DNA of 64,000 nt from Poriferisulfidus sp965221375 (GCA_965221375.1 OZ244883.1:62001-126000), one strand, 5' to 3'; shown: positions 41,861-50,791, numbered from the stretch's first letter. Made by a program: numbers and translations. Notes: generated by a model from the letters alone, not told the origin.

Positions 41861-42346
41861 TTACAAAGAAAGAGAAAACGATCCGTCCGGACCGTTATAG
41901 ATGAAGAGGCAGCGCTGCAGAACGTCTCGGCCAATAAGAGCGATAAGGCCCTGCGGGGCCAAGTGTGCCCCGTAGGCTCTCTGCACAACCAAATTAATGG
42001 GGAAATTTGCAAAATCAAATGCACCTGCATAGACAGGAACAACCTCCGCCTTGTGGGTCGCTGATGTCATTTTCCCGCTATCGACGATGACAAGTCCCGC
42101 ACGCTTGGCCGCCTCTTGGTCAACACACGTGTTCACTGCCCCCGTATCAATAAGCGCAAACCCACTGACGGGTTCCGGCATGGCACCTTCCTTTTCAGCT
42201 ATGGCTTTTGCGTGCTCTTCCAGAGGAGTCAACGTCAACTGCACTAGTGGCCCTGCCTGTTGAAGACTACCCCCAGGCGAAAGAGAAGTGGTTTTACCCT
42301 CGGCATCCTTCTTCTCGGCTTGAAGCTTTGCGTTAAGAATTGGCAA
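41861..42346 (-). CDS. Retropepsin-like aspartic protease family protein
   Basis: A 161-residue soluble protein with the single-copy aspartic protease motif FALIDTGAVNTCVD and a second family block ALIGRDVLQRCLFIYNG; one DTG per chain implies a dimer as in retropepsins. The start is TTG 42346, supported by AGGAGG eight to nine bases upstream. No signal peptide is present. Substrate unknown. It is the last accessory gene before the serine-cycle block. Confidence 0.8.
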   Translation of the reverse strand: MPILNAKLQAEKKDAEGKTTSLSPGGSLQQAGPLVQLTLTPLEEHAKAIAEKEGAMPEPVSGFALIDTGAVNTCVDQEAAKRAGLVIVDSGKMTSATHKAEVVPVYAGAFDFANFPINLVVQRAYGAHLAPQGLIALIGRDVLQRCLFIYNGPDGSFSLSL

Positions 42347-42566
42347 CGAACGGTCCTCCTAAAGGCGGTTTAGAAATATTCGGGATTGTGGCAGTTGCCG
42401 TTCTGTTTGTTGTGAAAAACCCCATTAGAAACACACGACCGCCGAGCGTGCCCATCTTATCAATACCTGCCAAATCCGCTACTTGCCACAATGCTAAGCA
42501 GGCCCGTGAAGGCGACTTTGTAGAAAAATTGACGAGATTAATACAGTAAAAAACACCTCTTTGCGT
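42347..42566. other. Gap between accessory segment and serine-cycle leader
   Basis: 220 bp. A 69-residue plus-strand frame (42340-42549) has one hydrophobic stretch but no ribosome site and overlaps the divergent protease start; I do not call it. Nothing else is recognised. Confidence 0.4.
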
Positions 42567-42595
42567 TTGCTGAAATAAGCAATTTATGGCATACT
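42567..42595 (+). promoter_or_regulatory. Promoter upstream of the serine-cycle leader RNA
   Basis: -35 TTGCTG (42567-42572), 17 bp, -10 CATACT (42590-42595) with an extended TG two bases upstream (42587-42588). Start predicted near 42602. It is the only good promoter seen ahead of the serine-cycle genes. Confidence 0.65.
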
Positions 42596-42601
42596 AGCCC
42601 G

Positions 42602-42667
42602 TCCATCGGGGCGCTACGGAAGCCTTCCGCTTCCCCTCCCTACCAAAGCCGCTTCGGCGGTTTTTTT
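42602..42667 (+). ncRNA. Putative structured leader or small RNA upstream of the serine-cycle operon
   Basis: A predicted 66-nt RNA. A first hairpin has outer GGGG (42608-42611)/CCCC (42633-42636) and inner CGGAA-GCC-TTCCG (42617-42629). A C-rich spacer (TCCCTACC) is followed by an intrinsic terminator with CCGC-TTCG-GCGG and T7 (42645-42667). The first serine-cycle start codon is 63 bp beyond. Either transcription of the operon is attenuated here, or this is an independent small RNA. No known riboswitch class is recognised. Confidence 0.6.
42645..42667 (+). terminator. Intrinsic terminator between the leader RNA and sga
   Basis: AAAG + CCGC-TTCG-GCGG stem-loop extended by A-T pairs, with T7 at 42661-42667. 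A convincing terminator placed upstream of an operon. Confidence 0.85.
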
Positions 42668-42730
42668 ATGACTGCGCGAGCGACTGGTGTTGGCGCATTA
42701 GATCAACCTTCACAACATTCTTAAAGACTT

Positions 42731-43999
42731 ATGCCTGCTGAAAAACTTGTTTTCCCTGGCCGCAATTACTTGTACGCCCCCGGCCCTACCCATATTCCGG
42801 TTGCGGTGCAAAACGCCATGGTTGTGCCGATGGAAGACCATCGCGCTCCTGATTTTCCACAATTGGTGAAGCCGCTTCTGCGCGACCTCAAAAAAATCTT
42901 CAAGACCCGCAACGGTCAAGCTTTCATTTTTCCCGCTACCGGCACCGCAGGTTGGGAGGTTGCTCTCACCAACACCCTTTCTCCGGGTGACAAGGTATTG
43001 ACGGCCCGTTTTGGGCAGTTTTCGCACCTTTGGGCGGACTTGGCTCAGCGCATGGGCCTTGACGTTCAGATTGTGAAGGTGAAGTGGGGAGAAGGGGTGC
43101 CCCTGAAAGAATTCGAGAAAATTCTCAAAGCGGACAAAAAACACGAAATCAAGGCCGTACTGGCCTGTCACAACGAAACCGCCACCGGTGTCACCAGCGA
43201 CATCGCGGGTTTGCGCAAAGCAATGGATCGTGCCAAACATCCGGCCCTGCTGATGGTCGACGGCGTCAGTTCCATCGCCAGCATTGATTTCCGCATGGAT
43301 GAGTGGAAGGTCGATGTGGCCGTCTCGGGTTCGCAGAAAGGTTTCATGCTGCCGGCCGGCATGGCTTTGCTGGCATTTTCGCGACGCGCTCTGGCCGCCG
43401 CCAAAAATGCCAAGTGCAAACGTTGCTTCCTGGATATCGCCGATCATATTGCAACCAATAAAGACGGCTTTTTCCCCTACACCCCCTCCGCACCCATGCT
43501 CCGTGGCTTACGTGCTTCCATGGATCTGCTGCTGGGCGAGGGCTTGGAAAACGTCTTCGCGCGCCACCATCGACTTGCTGAAGGGGTGCGTCAGGCTATT
43601 CGCGGTTGGGGACTGAACTTGTGTGCAACTGAACCCAAGTGGTATTCCGACACGGTCTCGGCCATCAAGGTGCCGCCCAGCGTCAACGCTGCTGAAGTCA
43701 TCCACATCGCCTATCATCGCTACAACATTTCGCTCGGCGCCGGCCTGTCGGAAGTCGCCGGCAAGGTGTTCCGCATCGGGCATCTGGGTGACAACAACGA
43801 AGTCCGCATGATGGCGGCTTTGGGTGGCGTTGAAATGGCCATGCGCGATGCCGGCATGAAGGTCAAACCCGGCTCGGGTGTGGCGCGTGCCGTAGAGTAT
43901 TATTGCGATACGGCGCGTCCTATCGCGGCCTTCGGTTCTGCCGCCAAGCCGCGTGAAACCGTCGCCAAAAAGCCAGCTGCTAAGCGCAAGAAGAAATAA
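42731..43999 (+). CDS. sgaA: Serine-glyoxylate aminotransferase
   Basis: Transfers the amino group of serine to glyoxylate, giving hydroxypyruvate and glycine, the key step of the serine cycle. The 422-residue PLP enzyme begins FPGRNYLYAPGPTHIP, has FIFPATGTAGWEVALTN, LLMVDGVSSIASIDFRMD and the Schiff-base lysine in SGSQKGFMLPAGMAL. The C-terminus carries an unusual basic tail (AAKPRETVAKKPAAKRKKK) after the normal end. It is the first gene of sga-mcl-mtkA-mtkB-hprA-ppc, all in one direction with short gaps. Confidence 0.94.
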   Translation: MPAEKLVFPGRNYLYAPGPTHIPVAVQNAMVVPMEDHRAPDFPQLVKPLLRDLKKIFKTRNGQAFIFPATGTAGWEVALTNTLSPGDKVLTARFGQFSHLWADLAQRMGLDVQIVKVKWGEGVPLKEFEKILKADKKHEIKAVLACHNETATGVTSDIAGLRKAMDRAKHPALLMVDGVSSIASIDFRMDEWKVDVAVSGSQKGFMLPAGMALLAFSRRALAAAKNAKCKRCFLDIADHIATNKDGFFPYTPSAPMLRGLRASMDLLLGEGLENVFARHHRLAEGVRQAIRGWGLNLCATEPKWYSDTVSAIKVPPSVNAAEVIHIAYHRYNISLGAGLSEVAGKVFRIGHLGDNNEVRMMAALGGVEMAMRDAGMKVKPGSGVARAVEYYCDTARPIAAFGSAAKPRETVAKKPAAKRKKK

Positions 44000-44006
44000 G
44001 ACTGCC

Positions 44007-44948
44007 ATGAGCCACACACAAGCTACTCCGGCACCGGCACGCCTGCAACGCAGCGAACTGGCGGTGCCGGGCTCAAACCCGGCCCTGTTCGAAAAAGCCC
44101 TGAACTCGGCGGTCGACTACGTGTTCCTTGACTTGGAAGACGCCGTCGCACCCGACGACAAAGAGCAGGCACGCAAAAACGTCATTGAGGCTTTGCGTGA
44201 TTTGGACTGGAAGGGCGCCGGCAAAACCATCTCCGTACGCATCAACGGCCTGGATACGCATTACATGTATCGGGACGTGGTCGATGTGATGGAGCAGGCC
44301 GGCGACCAATTGGACACCATCCTGATTCCCAAGGTGGGGGTCCCGGCGGATGTCTACATGGTCGAGGCGATGGTCAACCAGATTGAGCAGGGATGCGGAT
44401 TTACCAGCCGAGTCGGTCTTGAGGCGCTGATTGAGACTGCTCTGGGGATGGCCAACGTCGAGGCGATTGCCGCCTACGGCGGACGCCTGGAGGCTCTGCA
44501 TTTTGGAGTGGCTGATTACGCTGCTTCCAACCGTGCCCGAACAGTCAATATCGGCGGCCTGAATCCGGACTATCCGGGCGATCAGTGGCACGCGGCCCTC
44601 TCGCGTATGACCGTGGCCTGCCGAGCTCATGGCTTGCGGCCCATTGACGGCCCATTCGGCGACTTCAAGGACCCCGAAGCTTATACCGCAGCCGCCCGAC
44701 GGGCAGCTGCGCTTGGCATTGAAGGCAAGTGGGCCATTCACCCCTCGCAGATCGAACTGGCGAACGAGGTGTTCTCCCCGCCTGAAGCGGAAGTTGATCG
44801 GGCCCGACGCATCCTGCAGGAACTTGAGACTGCCGCTGCCGAAGGCCGGGGCGCCGCGGCGGTAGATGGCAAAATGATTGATGCTGCTTCGGCTCGCATG
44901 GCGGAGAATGTTGTCCGACTGGCCGAGGCCATCGCCGAACGCGCTTAA
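44007..44948 (+). CDS. mclA: L-malyl-CoA lyase (HpcH/CitE family)
   Basis: Splits malyl-CoA into acetyl-CoA and glyoxylate, regenerating the glyoxylate acceptor. The 313-residue TIM-barrel has LAVPGSNPALFEKAL, VFLDLEDAVAPDDKEQAR with the Mg-binding acidic residues, SVRINGLDTHY, LIPKVGVPADV, the catalytic Glu in GLEALIETALGMAN, and a C-terminal IEGKWAIHPSQIELAN. ATG 44007 is chosen; an upstream in-frame start at 43953 lies inside sga. Its place between sga and mtkAB fixes the malyl-CoA rather than citrate role. Confidence 0.93.
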   Translation: MSHTQATPAPARLQRSELAVPGSNPALFEKALNSAVDYVFLDLEDAVAPDDKEQARKNVIEALRDLDWKGAGKTISVRINGLDTHYMYRDVVDVMEQAGDQLDTILIPKVGVPADVYMVEAMVNQIEQGCGFTSRVGLEALIETALGMANVEAIAAYGGRLEALHFGVADYAASNRARTVNIGGLNPDYPGDQWHAALSRMTVACRAHGLRPIDGPFGDFKDPEAYTAAARRAAALGIEGKWAIHPSQIELANEVFSPPEAEVDRARRILQELETAAAEGRGAAAVDGKMIDAASARMAENVVRLAEAIAERA

Positions 44949-44968
44949 GCGCAGGATTTTCAACACTT

Positions 44969-46141
44969 ATGCATATTCACGAATACCAAGCCAAGGAGAC
45001 GCTGGTCAATTACGGCATTCGGGTCCAGCCCGGCTCGCTGGTCTACAGCCCTGACCAGGCGGTCGCCGCCTATAACTCGTTGGGCAGCGATGTTTGCGCC
45101 GTCAAAGCACAGATTCACTCAGGCGCACGCGGCAAAGCGGGAGGCATCCGCCTGTGCCGCAACAACGATGAGGTGCGCAAAGCGGCGGACGATCTGCTCG
45201 GCACCCGTTTGACCACCCACCAGACCGGTTCGTCCGGAAAACTCGTACAAAAACTCTATATTGAAGCCGGCGTTGATATCGAACGCGAAATCTACCTGGC
45301 TTTTGTGCTCGACCGCGCCAAGCAGCGCCACGTCGCGGTGGGTTCCGCTGAAGGCGGCATGGAAATTGAGCAGTTGGCGCAGGAAAAACCGGACTCAATC
45401 GTACGCATCAGTATCGACCCGGCGGTCGGTATGCGTTTTTTCCAGGCCCACGAACTGGCCTTCAGACTGGGGCTTGAACCTGATCTGATCAAGCAGGCCG
45501 CGGCCACTTTCCGCGGTTTGTACAAGGCGATGGTGGAATTGGACGCAAACATGGTGGAGATCAACCCGCTGGTTGTCACCCGCCAGCGCCGTCTGATTGC
45601 TCTGGACGCCAAAATGGAGTTCGACGACAACGCCCTGTTTCGACATCACGAAGTCGCCGAATTGCGCGACATGTCTCAGGAAGACCCGCGCGAGACGGCC
45701 GCTTCCGACCACGACTTGAGTTACGTGGGCCTCGACGGTGACATCGGCTGCATGATCAATGGCGCGGGCCTGGCCATGGCCACGATGGACATGATCAAAC
45801 TGTCCGGAGGCGAGCCGGCCAATTTCCTGGACATCGGCGGCGGCGCCTCTCCGGAGCGCGTGGCGAAAGCCTTTGACCTGGTTTTGCAGGACGGCAACGT
45901 CAAAGCCATGCTGGTGAATATTTTTGCCGGAATTAACCGCTGCGACTGGATTGCGGAAGGCTTGATCAAGGCGCTCAACACCATTGAGTTGAATGTGCCT
46001 TTGGTCGTGCGTCTCTCCGGCACCAACGTCGAGGAAGGCACGAAGATGCTGCGCGACAGCGGCCTGCCGATCATCATGGCGGATACGCTGGCGGACGCGG
46101 CTGAAAAAGCCGTCTCTGCGGCCGGCGCCAAGGGAGAGTGA
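44969..46141 (+). CDS. mtkA: Malate-CoA ligase (malate thiokinase) beta subunit
   Basis: ATP-grasp subunit of the enzyme that makes malyl-CoA from malate. The 390-residue protein begins MHIHEYQAKETLVNYGI and has VKAQIHSGARGKAGG, VEINPLVVT, ALDAKMEFDDNA and GLAMATMDMIKLSGGEPANF, the succinyl-CoA synthetase beta layout. Succinyl-CoA synthetase itself would look similar; the neighbours mclA, sga and hprA decide for malate thiokinase. The alpha subunit follows after 3 bp. Confidence 0.92.
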   Translation: MHIHEYQAKETLVNYGIRVQPGSLVYSPDQAVAAYNSLGSDVCAVKAQIHSGARGKAGGIRLCRNNDEVRKAADDLLGTRLTTHQTGSSGKLVQKLYIEAGVDIEREIYLAFVLDRAKQRHVAVGSAEGGMEIEQLAQEKPDSIVRISIDPAVGMRFFQAHELAFRLGLEPDLIKQAAATFRGLYKAMVELDANMVEINPLVVTRQRRLIALDAKMEFDDNALFRHHEVAELRDMSQEDPRETAASDHDLSYVGLDGDIGCMINGAGLAMATMDMIKLSGGEPANFLDIGGGASPERVAKAFDLVLQDGNVKAMLVNIFAGINRCDWIAEGLIKALNTIELNVPLVVRLSGTNVEEGTKMLRDSGLPIIMADTLADAAEKAVSAAGAKGE

Positions 46142-46144
46142 ACC

Positions 46145-47032
46145 ATGTCGATTCTCATCAATAAAGACACCCCTATCCTGATTCAAGGTTTTACCGGACG
46201 CATCGGTACTTTCCACGCGACCGAGATGCTGGAATACGGCTCTCGTGTGGTCGGTGGCGTGACTCCAGGCAAGGGAGGCCAGACCCATCTGGATCTTCCT
46301 GTCTTCAACACGGTCAAGGAAGCCGTGGAAGAGACCGACGCTACGGCCAGCATCGTGTTTGTGCCGGCTGCGGCGGCAGCGGATTCCATTATGGAAGCGG
46401 CCGATGGCGGCATTCGCTACTGCGTGGCCATCACCGATGGCATTCCGGCGCAAGACATGATTCGCGTCAAACGTTTCATGTTACGCTACCCGCGCGAACG
46501 GAAAATGATTTTGACCGGCCCCAACTGTGCCGGCACCATCACTCCGGGCGAAGCGATGCTGGGCATCATGCCAGGTCATATTTATATGCCTGGGCGTGTT
46601 GGCGTTGTCGGACGCTCCGGCACGCTGGGTTATGAAGCCGCCTCACAAATGAAGGCCGAAGGCATCGGCATCTCCACTTCCGTCGGTATTGGAGGCGATC
46701 CGATCAACGGCAGTTCGCATCGCGACATTTTGGAGCTGTTCGATCAGGACCCTGAAACGGATGCCGTGTTGATCATTGGCGAAATCGGTGGTCCCCAGGA
46801 AGCGGAAGCGGCGGAATTCGCCCGCGATCACATGAGCAAACCGGTTGCCGCCTACGTGGCCGGCCTGACGGCTCCCAAGGGACGCCGCATGGGCCATGCC
46901 GGGGCGATTATTTCCGGCAAGGGTGAAAGCGCGGCAGAGAAAGTGGAAATTTTCAAGGAAGCCGGCGTCGCGATCGTGCCCAACCCGTCGGAATTCGGCA
47001 CCACCATGAAGGACGTCATGTCCAAACTCTAA
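46145..47032 (+). CDS. mtkB: Malate-CoA ligase (malate thiokinase) alpha subunit
   Basis: CoA-binding, phospho-histidine subunit of malate thiokinase, 295 residues. It has ILIQGFTGRIGTFHATEM, GVTPGKGGQTHLDLPVF, LTGPNCAGTITPGEAMLGI, and the active-site histidine in GRRMGHAGAIISGKGES. A GGGAG ribosome site precedes ATG 46145. With MtkA and MclA it converts malate plus CoA and ATP to acetyl-CoA and glyoxylate. Confidence 0.93.
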   Translation: MSILINKDTPILIQGFTGRIGTFHATEMLEYGSRVVGGVTPGKGGQTHLDLPVFNTVKEAVEETDATASIVFVPAAAAADSIMEAADGGIRYCVAITDGIPAQDMIRVKRFMLRYPRERKMILTGPNCAGTITPGEAMLGIMPGHIYMPGRVGVVGRSGTLGYEAASQMKAEGIGISTSVGIGGDPINGSSHRDILELFDQDPETDAVLIIGEIGGPQEAEAAEFARDHMSKPVAAYVAGLTAPKGRRMGHAGAIISGKGESAAEKVEIFKEAGVAIVPNPSEFGTTMKDVMSKL

Positions 47033-47046
47033 GGAAGGAGCATTGC

Positions 47047-48018
47047 ATGTCTAAACCGAAAGTCATTGCGACCCGTCGCTGGCCCGAGCCAGTCGAGGCG
47101 CATCTGTTCGAACATTACGACTTTACCCTCAACGAGGACGACCACCCGATGAGTGTGGACGAACTGCATGCCGCCTTGCGCGAATACGATGCAGTCTGCC
47201 CGACCGTCACCGATCCCATCAATGCCGAAGTATTGGGCATCGATAACATTCGCGCCAAAATCCTTGGCAACTTCGGTGTCGGCTTCAACCACATTGATCT
47301 GGATGCCGCCAAACAGACCGGACTTGTCGTCACCAACACGCCGGAAGTCTTGACGGACTGCACCGCCGATATCGCCGTCAACTTGTTGCTGACCGTCGCA
47401 CGCCGCACCGGCGAAGGCGAACGTCATCTGCGTGCCGGCGACTGGGCCGGCTGGCGACCCACCCACATGCTGGCGACCAAAGTCACCGGCAAAACTTTGG
47501 GGTGCGTCGGCTTTGGCCGCATCGCCCAGGCCATGGCGCAACGCTGCCATTTTGGCTTCGGCATGAAAGTGATTTTTCACGATCCCTATCCGCCCAAGCC
47601 TGAAGTGGTCGAAAAATTCGGCGCCGTTGCGTGTGATTCCGTCGAAGATGTGCTGGAGCAGGCTGATTTTGTTTCTCTGCACTGCCCCGGTGGCGATTCA
47701 ACCTATCACCTGATTAATGAGGAACGACTGGCTCGCATGAAGTCCTCGGCATTTTTGATTAATTCCGCACGTGGCGACATCATTGACAACCAGGCCCTGA
47801 TTCATGCACTGAGCAATGGCATCATTGCCGGCGCCGGTTTGGACGTCTTCGAAGGCGAGCCGAATCTGGATCCTGGTTTCCTTGGGCTTGAAAACGCAGT
47901 CCTGCTGCCGCATCTGGGAAGCGCCTCGACGGAAACCCGCATCGCCATGGGTATGCGCGTGGTCGAAAATCTCGATCTCTTCTTCTCCGACCAGGAGCCG
48001 CGCGATCGCGTGGCCTAA
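47047..48018 (+). CDS. hprA: Hydroxypyruvate reductase (D-glycerate dehydrogenase)
   Basis: Reduces hydroxypyruvate from the SGA reaction to D-glycerate. The 323-residue D-2-hydroxyacid dehydrogenase has the nucleotide fold GCVGFGRIAQAMAQR, the catalytic Arg in INSARGDIIDNQALI, Glu in GLDVFEGEP and His in LLPHLGSASTETR. ATG 47047 has GGAGGA-type ribosome binding (AAGGAAGGAGC). Glycerate kinase, needed for the next step, is not in the window. Confidence 0.92.
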   Translation: MSKPKVIATRRWPEPVEAHLFEHYDFTLNEDDHPMSVDELHAALREYDAVCPTVTDPINAEVLGIDNIRAKILGNFGVGFNHIDLDAAKQTGLVVTNTPEVLTDCTADIAVNLLLTVARRTGEGERHLRAGDWAGWRPTHMLATKVTGKTLGCVGFGRIAQAMAQRCHFGFGMKVIFHDPYPPKPEVVEKFGAVACDSVEDVLEQADFVSLHCPGGDSTYHLINEERLARMKSSAFLINSARGDIIDNQALIHALSNGIIAGAGLDVFEGEPNLDPGFLGLENAVLLPHLGSASTETRIAMGMRVVENLDLFFSDQEPRDRVA

Positions 48019-48023
48019 GTTTT

Positions 48024-50747
48024 ATGACGGGCGCCGCCGCCAAACCTCGGGCGCCCGTCGTCTCTTCTTCCGTTAAGACGGAAGAACACATTCGTGCCGA
48101 CACCCTGCGCTATATCGAGCGCACGGTCGGCCTGCTCCACCAGCTGCTGCTCGACGTCATCCGGCGACGCAGTCCGGAAATCGTACCGGTCCTTGAAGAC
48201 CGGCAACCTATTTCCCCGGATACTCGTTTGCGCGTTCTGCAGGCGGATGGCATCTGGTTTCAACTGTTCAATATTGCCGAACAGAGTGCCGCGATTCGCC
48301 GACGGCGCGCTATCGAGAGCGAATTGGGACCGGACAGAGTATCGGGTTCCTTTTCCTCCATGCTGGCACGCGCCCGCGAGACCGGCGTGAGCGCCAAAAA
48401 CTTGCGCAAGCGACTGCAGACCACGCAGATCATTCCGGTACTCACCGCGCATCCGACTGAAGCAAAGCGCGTCACGGTTTTGGAAATTCATCGACGCATT
48501 TACGTGCGCTTGAAAGAACTGGAAGAAGCCCGCTATACCGACCGCGAGCACCAGCGCGTCATCAAATACATCCGCGATGAAATCGATCTGCTCTGGATGA
48601 CCGGCGAAATTCGTATGACCAAGCCCACCGTCGAGGAAGAAGTGGTCTGGATCCTGCATTTCTTCGATGAGTCTCTGTTCCACAGTGTGCGCGACTTGTT
48701 TTGGCAATTGTCGCAGGCCTTGAAGGAAAACTATCCGGACGATACGTTCGATCTGCCGCCGCTTCTGCACTTTGGCTGTTGGGTCGGCGGCGACCGCGAC
48801 GGCAATCCGCACGTCACCCCGCGCATAACCCGAAACGCACTCGCCAATTACCGTCGTCAGGCGCTCAAGCATATGCAGCTCCGCCTGTCTCAAACTCGCA
48901 GCCGGTTGTCAATCGCTGCCCACGCCATTACGGTTTCAAAAGCATTCGAAGCGCGCCTGGAGGAAATGCTTGTGAAAAGCGCCGACCCGGACCGCGTGCG
49001 TAACCGAAACCCTCAAGAAGTTTTTCGCCAGTACTTGAACCTGGTCTTAAGCCGGGTGAAAGCAACCCAAGCGAACAGCGAAAACGGCTACACCCGCTCT
49101 TCGGAACTGGTGGAAGACCTGCTGGCCCTGGAAGAAGGCTTGCGTGAATCGGACTGCGAAGAAATCGCGGATGACCTGGTACGGCCCTTGCGCCTGGAAG
49201 CGCAAATTTTCGGGTTCCACGTTGTGCAGTTGGACATCCGCGAGAACACCACCGTCATCAACGACACACTGGGCGAAATCTACCAGCAGATGGAGGATGA
49301 CGCACCGCCCGCCTTTTCGTCCAAAAAATGGGAGAAATGGTTGCGTCACCGGTTGTCGGAGCCTTTGGACACGCTGCCGAGTTTTGAGTTTTCCAATGCC
49401 ACCGCACGCCGCACATTTAATCTGTTCCGATTGTTGGGCCAGGTTGCAGACAAACAGGGCATGGAGGCGCTGGGTGTGTTTGTTTTGAGCATGACGCACA
49501 CGGTCGCCGATATGCTGGGAGTGTATTTGCTCGCCAAGTACGGCGGTTTGTTTTCGGACCGCCACCACTGCGAGACTTGTCGCCTGCCTATCGTTCCCTT
49601 GTTGGAGACGATTGAAGATTTGCGCCAGGGTCCAATACTGCTACAGAAATTACTGACCGTACCCATCGTGCGTCGCAGTGTACGGGCCGGAAACGGTACT
49701 CAGGAAATCATGGTGGGCTATTCGGACTCCAACAAGGACGGAGGCTTTCTGTGCTCCAACCATGAGGTGTCTCTTTCGCAAACCCGCATGAAGCGCGTCG
49801 GTGAAAAGCACAACATTAACATCTCCTTTTTCCATGGCCGCGGAGGATCTTCCTCGCGCGGGGGCATGCCGGCGGGCCGCGCCATCGCCGCACAGCCGCC
49901 GGGCACTGTCGGCCAGCGTATGCGCTTGACCGAGCAGGGCGAAGTGGTGTCCGGGAAATACGCCAACCGCGGCTTCGCTGAGATGCAACTGGAAATTTTG
50001 GCATCGAGTGTTCTCGATCATTCCTTGCCTAGCAAAACGGCAACCCATCCGGGATTTGCCGAAGCAATGGAAGCCCTGTCGCAGCTTTCCTACACGGCCT
50101 ACCGCAAGTTGGCGGACCATCCCGATCTGGTGACGTTTTACAACAACGCTTCACCGGTCGAAGAGCTGGCGATGCTGAAAATTGGATCTCGCCCGGCCCG
50201 TCGATTTGGGGCACAAACCCTGGATGACCTTCGCGCGATTCCCTGGGTCTTCGCGTGGACCCAAAACCGCATGATGATTCCGGGCTGGTACGGGGTCGGC
50301 GATGCTATCGCCGAGTTCACCCGCGTTCGCGGCAAGGATGGATGGAAGTTGCTGCGGCAGATGTTCAAGGAACATCCTTTGTTCCGATTAATGATGGATG
50401 AAGTCGAAAAAACTTTGTATCAAGTGCAGCTGGATATCGCGCGCGAGTATATGAGTTTAACTCCCGACCTTAAGGCGAGCACAGAAATTTTCGACATGGT
50501 CGAGCAGGAATACGAACGCACCTGCGAGATGGTGCTGCGCGTCTCCGGTGGCAAGGAATTGTGTGATCGTTTTGTGATGTTTCGGGACCGGCTGTCGCGA
50601 CGCTTGCCGATTATCGACCGTGTCAGCCGCGAGCAGGTCGAGCTGATTCGCCTGTGCCGCGGGAATCAGCGCCCCAGCACGCCGGACCTGGTGCCGTTGC
50701 TTCTTTCGATTAACTGTGTGGCGGCCGGGTTGGGTTGGACCGGTTAA
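48024..50747 (+). CDS. ppc: Phosphoenolpyruvate carboxylase
   Basis: Carboxylates PEP to oxaloacetate, the CO2-fixing step of the serine cycle. The 907-residue protein has the catalytic His in VLTAHPTEAKR, GCWVGGDRDGNPHVT, MVGYSDSNKDGG, and the Gly-rich loop FFHGRGGSSSRGGMP. It ends NCVAAGLGWTG instead of the canonical NTG terminus. It starts 5 bp after hprA without a clear ribosome site, probably by coupling. The Gly-loop variant SSSRGGMP resembles serine-cycle-type enzymes known to be less dependent on acetyl-CoA; that regulatory point is inference. Confidence 0.96.
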   Translation: MTGAAAKPRAPVVSSSVKTEEHIRADTLRYIERTVGLLHQLLLDVIRRRSPEIVPVLEDRQPISPDTRLRVLQADGIWFQLFNIAEQSAAIRRRRAIESELGPDRVSGSFSSMLARARETGVSAKNLRKRLQTTQIIPVLTAHPTEAKRVTVLEIHRRIYVRLKELEEARYTDREHQRVIKYIRDEIDLLWMTGEIRMTKPTVEEEVVWILHFFDESLFHSVRDLFWQLSQALKENYPDDTFDLPPLLHFGCWVGGDRDGNPHVTPRITRNALANYRRQALKHMQLRLSQTRSRLSIAAHAITVSKAFEARLEEMLVKSADPDRVRNRNPQEVFRQYLNLVLSRVKATQANSENGYTRSSELVEDLLALEEGLRESDCEEIADDLVRPLRLEAQIFGFHVVQLDIRENTTVINDTLGEIYQQMEDDAPPAFSSKKWEKWLRHRLSEPLDTLPSFEFSNATARRTFNLFRLLGQVADKQGMEALGVFVLSMTHTVADMLGVYLLAKYGGLFSDRHHCETCRLPIVPLLETIEDLRQGPILLQKLLTVPIVRRSVRAGNGTQEIMVGYSDSNKDGGFLCSNHEVSLSQTRMKRVGEKHNINISFFHGRGGSSSRGGMPAGRAIAAQPPGTVGQRMRLTEQGEVVSGKYANRGFAEMQLEILASSVLDHSLPSKTATHPGFAEAMEALSQLSYTAYRKLADHPDLVTFYNNASPVEELAMLKIGSRPARRFGAQTLDDLRAIPWVFAWTQNRMMIPGWYGVGDAIAEFTRVRGKDGWKLLRQMFKEHPLFRLMMDEVEKTLYQVQLDIAREYMSLTPDLKASTEIFDMVEQEYERTCEMVLRVSGGKELCDRFVMFRDRLSRRLPIIDRVSREQVELIRLCRGNQRPSTPDLVPLLLSINCVAAGLGWTG

Positions 50748-50770
50748 GTCTTTAATACGTGACTAGTGCA

Positions 50771-50791
50771 TTTTGTAGAGTCTCTACAAAA
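50771..50791. repeat. 9-bp inverted repeat after ppc
   Basis: TTTTGTAGA-GTC-TCTACAAAA, perfect 9-bp arms with a 3-base centre, in the gap between convergent ppc and the small membrane protein gene. It lacks the GC-rich stem of a normal terminator but is symmetric and could serve both directions weakly, or bind a regulator. Confidence 0.45.

Noticed and set aside
42340..42549. 69-residue frame with one hydrophobic stretch
   Set aside because: It starts inside the ribosome-site region of the divergent protease gene and has no ribosome site of its own.
44969..47032. Succinyl-CoA synthetase (sucC-sucD)
   Set aside because: The fold is shared, but the neighbours sga, mclA, hprA and ppc point to malate thiokinase.
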